Assembly (NCBI GenBank): GCA_030833825.1 | Contig: JAURGL010000072.1 | Span: 1 to 8,551, forward strand | Source of the DNA: Vulcanococcus sp. SFB_649D_100_25 | GTDB lineage: Bacteria; Cyanobacteriota; Cyanobacteriia; PCC-6307; Cyanobiaceae | Reading direction: 5' to 3' | Length of the DNA: 8,551 nucleotides | Position numbers and translations under genes: made by a program | The notes under the pieces: generated by a model | The model's input: the letters and a program-made list of their open reading frames with translations, nothing else | The model's database searches: none | What the model was told of the DNA's origin: nothing | Shown: positions 4,254 to 8,551 of the stretch, one piece after another | How positions within the stretch are numbered: the first letter of the stretch is position 1 | Layout: each line of letters opens with the position of its first letter

Positions 4254-5552
4254 TCAGCGATTGCGCGGCGGCAGTCCGCTGCCATGGCGGAGTTCCACCA
4301 GCCAGCGGCGGATCCGTAGTCCGCTCAGCCCTGCCCCCGCAGCCAGCACCAGTGCCAGCAGGCCCCAGGGCCCTGGTCCCAGCCACGCGGCCACCAGCAG
4401 GGCCAAGGCGGCTGCAGCCCAACTGATGGGTTGCAACTGGCGCAAGCTTCGATCCGCGCCCGAGCAGCTGCGGCAATGGCGGGTGTGGGCCTCGTAGCGC
4501 TCCATCAAGGCGCTGCGACTTTGCCGCGGTGGTAGCGAATGCCCGGCAAACGGCTCACCTCCGTAGCGATTCACCCAGTCATGCAACGCCCGGACGTAGA
4601 GGTCTGCCTTGGTGGGGAGGTGATACCCCCGCAAGGCCCCGTGGCGTCCGCCCCGTTGCTCCACGACCCGCTCCTGCCAGTGCAGGAACAGTTGATCGTC
4701 CTCCAGGACCACGTGGTTGCCGAGGTGCTGCAGCCACTGCGGGCGCAGCTGCAGGAGGCGAGCTGGCCAGGGCGATGCGAATTGGAAGGGGAAGCGGGCG
4801 ATCAAACGGCACTCCCCGGGGCGTGTCGGGGTGGCATAGACGACCGTGAGGATCCGTGCGAAGCCCTTGGCCGTGAGGTCGTGCCACATCAGGCCAGGGG
4901 CGATGAAGCGGGTGTGCTGGCTGCCGAGCTTTCCGCGGCGGGGCCCCTCCTGCCACAGCCCGGTGAAGCCCTCCGGGCCGAAGCTGAGCAGGTCCAGCTC
5001 CACCGGGGCTGCATTCTCCCGGCGCCCCACGGTGGCGTGATGGGTGAAGGGGACATGGCTGGCATCGAGCACGTTCTCCAGCAGGGTCAGGGCATCCATC
5101 GGGAGGTCCCGGAAGGTGTCCTGCACCACCCAGCCCGGTTCCTCCAGCTCCGGCACCACGGGCAAGGGTTGATCGGATGCCAGAGCGGGGTCACCACTGA
5201 AGACAAACAGCAGCCCCTGGGCGCTGGCGGTGGCGTAGCTCCGGCAATGGCTGCGCTGGCCGATGCTGCTCCCCTCGGGAGCCTGGGGGATGGCCGTGCA
5301 TTCACCGTTGCCCGAGAAACTCCAACCGTGATACGGACACTCCAGCTGGCCGGCCTCGTTGAGGCGGCCATCGGAGAGGGGCACCAAGCGGTGCGGGCAG
5401 ACATCGGCGAAGGCCCGCCAGTGCTGGGTCTCCCGGTCGAACCACAGCACCAGGTCCTCACCCAGCAAGGTGAAGGGAGTCGGGCGGGCGGGGTCGAGAT
5501 CCTTGAGGAAGGCGACCGGGTACCAGGCCTGTTGCCAGCGATGGCGATGCAT
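4254..5552 (-). CDS. PaO/Lls1/Tic55-type Rieske non-heme iron oxygenase, membrane-anchored
   Basis: The 432-residue product has an N-terminal Rieske [2Fe-2S] domain (about 5-120) with ligands C52-x-H54 and C72-x-x-H75 in CPHR and CPYHGW. The catalytic domain has N160-x-x-D163-x-x-H166-x-x-x-x-H171, the mononuclear iron site, with D285/D286 a plausible third ligand. C360-x-x-C363 and two hydrophobic helices (about 377-391 and 396-413) close the protein. The CxxC plus paired C-terminal helices is the signature of the pheophorbide a oxygenase/Lls1/Tic55/PTC52 branch of chloroplast Rieske enzymes. An oxygenase at the thylakoid or inner membrane, fed electrons by a ferredoxin, is therefore expected. 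The substrate in cyanobacteria is uncertain and I do not claim chlorophyll breakdown. Its ATG overlaps the stop of the upstream HD gene by one base (TGATG), so it is very probably translated by coupling from that transcript. Confidence 0.88.
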   Translation of the reverse strand: MHRHRWQQAWYPVAFLKDLDPARPTPFTLLGEDLVLWFDRETQHWRAFADVCPHRLVPLSDGRLNEAGQLECPYHGWSFSGNGECTAIPQAPEGSSIGQRSHCRSYATASAQGLLFVFSGDPALASDQPLPVVPELEEPGWVVQDTFRDLPMDALTLLENVLDASHVPFTHHATVGRRENAAPVELDLLSFGPEGFTGLWQEGPRRGKLGSQHTRFIAPGLMWHDLTAKGFARILTVVYATPTRPGECRLIARFPFQFASPWPARLLQLRPQWLQHLGNHVVLEDDQLFLHWQERVVEQRGGRHGALRGYHLPTKADLYVRALHDWVNRYGGEPFAGHSLPPRQSRSALMERYEAHTRHCRSCSGADRSLRQLQPISWAAAALALLVAAWLGPGPWGLLALVLAAGAGLSGLRIRRWLVELRHGSGLPPRNR

Positions 5553-7729
5553 CAGGCGCTGTAGCCCTTGCGGGCAGGGATCGGGTAGGGGATGCGGCGA
5601 GGGCGCATGCGGCGCCAGACCCGGACAAAGGCGCGTACCAGCAGTTCCAGCTCCGCCAGGCTCAGCCCGCTATCGCTGAGCTGGCCGTCACGCCAGCGGG
5701 CCTCGACGATGCTGCGGACCACGTCTCGCGCCTGGTGTTCGCTGGTGTCAGGGGGCAGGGAGCGCAGGGCCGCCTCGCAGCCATCGGCCAGCATCAAGAC
5801 CGCGGTTTCGCGGCTGCGGGGGGTGGGGCCCCGGTAGCGGAAGTCCTCTTCCCGGACGCCGGCATCGCGGCGGCGTGCCTCGTGCAGGAAATACCCCATC
5901 TTCAAGGTGCCCTGGTGCTCCGGGATGAAATCCGCCAGGGGCCTCGGAAGCCGGTAGCGCCGGGCCAGCTTCAGACCCTCGTCCACGTGGGCCTGGAGGA
6001 TGCCGGCGCTGAGGTGGGGGTCGTCGAGTTTGTCGTGGGGATTCTCCCCGCTCTCCTGGTTCTCGATGAACCATTGGGGGCCATGCAGCTTGCCCACGTC
6101 GTGGTACAGCGCCCCGGTGCGGATCAGGTCGACATCGGCTTCGATCGCCCGTGCCCCCTCCTCCGCCAGGCCGCAGATCATCAGGGTGTGCTCAAAGGTG
6201 CCGGGGGCCTCGCAAGAGAGGCGACGCAGGAGCGGGCGCTCCAGGTCAGCCAATTCCATCAGCCGACTGCGGGTGAGCAGATCAAAGAAGCTCTCCACCA
6301 TGGGGCTCAGCAGCAAAACCCCCAGCAGCAGCCCCCCCAGCACCAGGGCTTCACCGGAGAGATCGGCTCCGATCGGGAGGCGTGCATCGGCGACTCCGCG
6401 ATTCAGGGTGAGCTGAAGCAGCAACCATTCCGCCGCCAGGGCCGCCAGAGGCACCAGCAGGGCTAGTTGCAGCAGCTGGGCCCGGTTGCGCTGCCTGTCC
6501 GCCAGCACGGCCGTGATCGCGGCCACGGCCGCGGCGATCAGGATGCGCTGGTCAAAAAAGGCTGAGATCGGAAGGGGCCAGAGAAGGCAGGCGATGGCCA
6601 GCCAGGACAGGCCCGCGGTGGTGCCCAGTCCCTGGGCCAGCAGCAGGGTTGGAGGCACCAGCAGGGCGAGCGGGCTCGCCGCCGCGCCGAGCCATAACTT
6701 CAGGCCTTGCACCAGGGCCAGTAGACCGAGGGCCAGCAGGGCCTGGCGCGCTTCGAGGCTGACCCGGCGGCTGCGAATCAGCAGGAGCATCACCATCACA
6801 CCCGCCAGGGCTTCGGCGAAGTGGATGAACCACGCCCCGATCAGGGGGCGGCGGTTCACGAGCCCGAAGTAATCGAGCACCGCATAGGACTGGTTGCTGA
6901 TCGGTTCCCCCTGCCTGGTGATCAGCTCCCCTTTGCTGACCGCAACCGTGGGGATCCCCTGCTGGGTCAGCAGGTCTTCGAGCATCCGCTGACTCAGAGC
7001 CGCGTCGATCCGCAGATTGCTGTGGCCCTGAAGGGAGCTGGCCACCACCCTGGCCCCCAGATCCCGTCCCGGCTCCGGGGTGCCCTCGAGCTGGAAGGCG
7101 GCCGCTTTCACCAGCTGCAGGCGCGCCACGCTGCCCACCACCCCCTGGTTCAACATCCGCTTCTGGGCTAGACGCAGGTCGTCCTCCCAGCGCTGCAGGG
7201 CGCGTGGACTGAGGCTGCTCAGCCAGGTGCGCTCCTCCGGGCTGACATTGATCGGAGCTACCTGCACCTGGTCGCTCTCCGCCAGGCGAGTGATGGCCTT
7301 GAGCTGCCGCTCCAGGCGTTGTTCCAGTTCACGGCTGAGCCGGTCATCCACCACTTGTACGTGGGTGCGCAGGCCCAGTTGCGAGCGCCGCTGCTCGAGG
7401 GCCTCCGAATCCACCACCGTGGCGGCCTTCGGGGCCCGAACGGTGAACGGGGCTGGGATGCCGGGTCTGAGGCTTGGTTCCACCAGCCAGGGCCAGCTGG
7501 AGATCAGTGCCACCAGCAGAGACAGCAGCACGACGCCTGCAGTGGCGCTGCTTGTCCAGCTGGTCAGGGCCTGCCGCGGCATTTCGAGCCGCAGCAACAG
7601 TCGCCAGAGGCGCTTCAACAGCCGCCAGAGCTCTTGCGCTTGGCTCGGGCGAGACACCGCGGCTGCATGACGGAACACCACGCTAGCCCTGCCGTTGCAT
7701 GCTGAGGGGAGATTGTTTGCCTCAGCCAT
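5552..7729 (-). CDS. 7TM-HD family phosphohydrolase (PgpH/YqfF-like, HDIG domain)
   Basis: From the outermost ATG the product is 725 residues. A basic N-terminal tail precedes TM1 (about 61-80). An extracytoplasmic domain spans about 85-295. A bundle of roughly six hydrophobic helices spans about 296-478, and a cytoplasmic HD domain lies at about 505-665. Metal-site residues are visible: H514 (GTFEHT), H543-D544 (LYHDVGK), H572/H581, H605 (PEHQGT) and D649 (MLADG). This is the full architecture of 7TMR-HD proteins; Listeria PgpH of this family hydrolyses c-di-AMP, so that activity is a reasonable inference but unproven here. The start is uncertain. ATG 7729 overlaps the divergent folD ATG, whereas adjacent GTG codons at 7681 and 7678 (residues 17 and 18) have an AGGG a few bases ahead and leave a real spacer. 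The stop overlaps the Rieske start (TGATG), forming a two-gene operon. Confidence 0.9.
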   Translation of the reverse strand: MAEANNLPSACNGRASVVFRHAAAVSRPSQAQELWRLLKRLWRLLLRLEMPRQALTSWTSSATAGVVLLSLLVALISSWPWLVEPSLRPGIPAPFTVRAPKAATVVDSEALEQRRSQLGLRTHVQVVDDRLSRELEQRLERQLKAITRLAESDQVQVAPINVSPEERTWLSSLSPRALQRWEDDLRLAQKRMLNQGVVGSVARLQLVKAAAFQLEGTPEPGRDLGARVVASSLQGHSNLRIDAALSQRMLEDLLTQQGIPTVAVSKGELITRQGEPISNQSYAVLDYFGLVNRRPLIGAWFIHFAEALAGVMVMLLLIRSRRVSLEARQALLALGLLALVQGLKLWLGAAASPLALLVPPTLLLAQGLGTTAGLSWLAIACLLWPLPISAFFDQRILIAAAVAAITAVLADRQRNRAQLLQLALLVPLAALAAEWLLLQLTLNRGVADARLPIGADLSGEALVLGGLLLGVLLLSPMVESFFDLLTRSRLMELADLERPLLRRLSCEAPGTFEHTLMICGLAEEGARAIEADVDLIRTGALYHDVGKLHGPQWFIENQESGENPHDKLDDPHLSAGILQAHVDEGLKLARRYRLPRPLADFIPEHQGTLKMGYFLHEARRRDAGVREEDFRYRGPTPRSRETAVLMLADGCEAALRSLPPDTSEHQARDVVRSIVEARWRDGQLSDSGLSLAELELLVRAFVRVWRRMRPRRIPYPIPARKGYSA
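7701..7726. promoter_or_regulatory. Inverted repeat in the HD-phosphohydrolase/folD divergent region
   Basis: GCTGAGG (7701-7707) and CCTCAGC (7720-7726) are perfect reverse complements with a 12-base spacer, arm centres 19 bases apart, ending one base before the folD ATG. The left arm includes the GAGG that is the best Shine-Dalgarno-like stretch for folD, so as RNA the hairpin could mask initiation. As DNA it could be an operator shared by both divergent genes. Confidence 0.4.
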
Positions 7730-8551
7730 GGCTACGCGCCTGGACGGTCGTCAGCTGGCTTCCGAGCTGGAAGCGCGTCTGCAAGCGGTGGTGTCAGAGC
7801 GACTGGATCGGGCGGGACGCCCCCCGGGGCTGGCGGTCCTGCGGGTCGGTGATGACCCCGCCAGCGGGGTGTACGTGGCCAACAAAGAGAAGGCCTGCAG
7901 CCGGATTGGCATCACCAACCTCGGGGCGCATCTGCCTGCTGAGACACCGGCAGCTGAGGTGCTCGCCGCGATTCAGCGGCTCAATGCCGATCCCGCCGTC
8001 GACGGGATCCTGCTGCAGCTGCCCCTGCCCGCTGGCCTGGATGAACGCCCCCTGCTGGCTGCCATTGATCCGGAAAAGGATGCTGATGGACTGCACACCC
8101 TCAACCTGGGGAGATTGCTCAAAGGGGAGCCCGGCCCCCGCAGCTGCACCCCCGCTGGGGTGATGGCCCTGCTGTCCGCCGCTGGGGTGGAGCTGGCCGG
8201 CAAGCGTGCCGTGGTGGTGGGTCGCAGCATCCTGGTGGGGCAGCCCATGGCCCTGATGCTGCAGGCGGCGAACGCCACGGTCACCATTGCCCACTCCCGC
8301 ACCGCCAACCTCTCTGAGGTGACCCGCCAGGCGGATGTGCTGGTGGTAGCGGCCGGCAAACCGCTGATGATCGGAGCTGAGCACGTCAAGCCCGGTGCGG
8401 TGGTGGTGGATGTGGGCATTCACCGCCTGGACGCTGAACCCGGTGCCAAGGCCAAGCTCTGCGGGGATGTGCGCTTCGAGGAGGTGGAACCGATCGCCAG
8501 CGCCATCAGTCCGGTCCCCGGCGGGGTGGGGCCGATGACGGTCACCCTCCT
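7728..8551 (+). CDS. folD: Bifunctional methylenetetrahydrofolate dehydrogenase / methenyltetrahydrofolate cyclohydrolase (partial, runs off right edge)
   Basis: The frame is open from ATG 7728 to the window end, giving 274 residues. FolD proteins are about 285-300, so only the C-terminal tail is missing. FolD signature 1 is present: Y49-V-A-N-K53-E-K-A-C, K53 being the expected catalytic lysine, followed by DGILLQLPLP. The Rossmann part shows VVVGRSILVGQP, and signature 2 PVPGGVGPMT is near the edge. The enzyme interconverts 5,10-methylene-THF and 10-formyl-THF in the cytoplasm, supplying one-carbon units for purine and fMet-tRNA synthesis. The ATG gives the usual N-terminus (LDGRQLA), but its spacing from GAGGGGAG (7704-7711) is long. 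An in-frame TTG at 7713 sits at ideal distance and would add five residues. Expression is probably linked to the inverted repeat just upstream, and it is divergent from the HD-phosphohydrolase gene. Confidence 0.95.
   Translation, partial: MATRLDGRQLASELEARLQAVVSERLDRAGRPPGLAVLRVGDDPASGVYVANKEKACSRIGITNLGAHLPAETPAAEVLAAIQRLNADPAVDGILLQLPLPAGLDERPLLAAIDPEKDADGLHTLNLGRLLKGEPGPRSCTPAGVMALLSAAGVELAGKRAVVVGRSILVGQPMALMLQAANATVTIAHSRTANLSEVTRQADVLVVAAGKPLMIGAEHVKPGAVVVDVGIHRLDAEPGAKAKLCGDVRFEEVEPIASAISPVPGGVGPMTVTL

Noticed and set aside
4539..5564. A 341-codon open frame on the plus strand, exactly opposite the Rieske gene
   Set aside because: It lies antisense to an unmistakable enzyme with all ligands. 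Its translation is Gly/Ala/Gln/His-rich without domain character, as expected of an antisense frame in GC-rich DNA.
5735..6466. A 243-codon plus-strand frame opposite the HD domain
   Set aside because: It is antisense to the conserved HD motifs, with a low-complexity Gln/Gly/Ala translation and no start context.
7699..8163. Plus-strand frame of 154 codons starting before folD
   Set aside because: It is out of frame with folD, and its Trp/Cys/Arg/Pro-rich translation is typical of a shifted reading.

Overview
The window looks like a chromosomal segment of a GC-rich picocyanobacterium of the Synechococcus/Cyanobium type. The signs are a cyanobacterial cyAbrB regulator, a PaO/Lls1-like Rieske oxygenase, a SepF-domain protein, several small proteins of a picocyanobacterial style, compact gene packing, and two HIP1 octamers (GCGATCGC, at 565-572 and 3960-3967). 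The placement is a judgement from protein character, not a database search. I see no rRNA, tRNA, CRISPR array, insertion sequence or phage module. No gene-free stretch exceeds 300 bases; the longest (270-386, 1306-1443, 1804-1937) are described in the entries.

Layout. The left 136 bases hold the end of a collagen-like reading frame (+) that runs in from outside. It is fused, across a short CTGCAGGAC-type repeat, to the N-terminal part of a small minus-strand membrane protein, which is probably an assembly or recombination junction. A Nif11-domain protein and a DUF427 protein follow as a tight pair (387-1112), facing a convergent 60-aa protein. A divergent spacer containing a perfect 8-bp inverted repeat leads into cyAbrB (1444-1803), which ends in a clear intrinsic terminator. 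Three short plus-strand genes follow (1938-2894): an unknown protein, a minimal SepF-domain protein and another unknown. The last shares a TTAA stop with a convergent acidic protein (2891-3265). Next come an RluA-type pseudouridine synthase and a SemiSWEET transporter overlapping by ATGA.

The right half is a minus-strand pair: a 7TM-HD phosphohydrolase of the PgpH type (a family known for c-di-AMP hydrolysis) and a PaO-family Rieske oxygenase, coupled by a TGATG overlap. It is divergent from folD (+), which runs off the right edge. The longest possible HD start overlaps the folD ATG within a CATG. A perfect 7-bp inverted repeat sits directly before folD and suggests that the real HD start lies further in.

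Most of the window is ordinary housekeeping and conserved hypothetical content. I do not see a clear new multi-gene defence or biosynthetic system. The points most worth checking are the HD/Rieske coupling with its divergent regulatory spacer, the stripped-down SepF protein, the inverted repeat before cyAbrB, and the probable chimeric left end.
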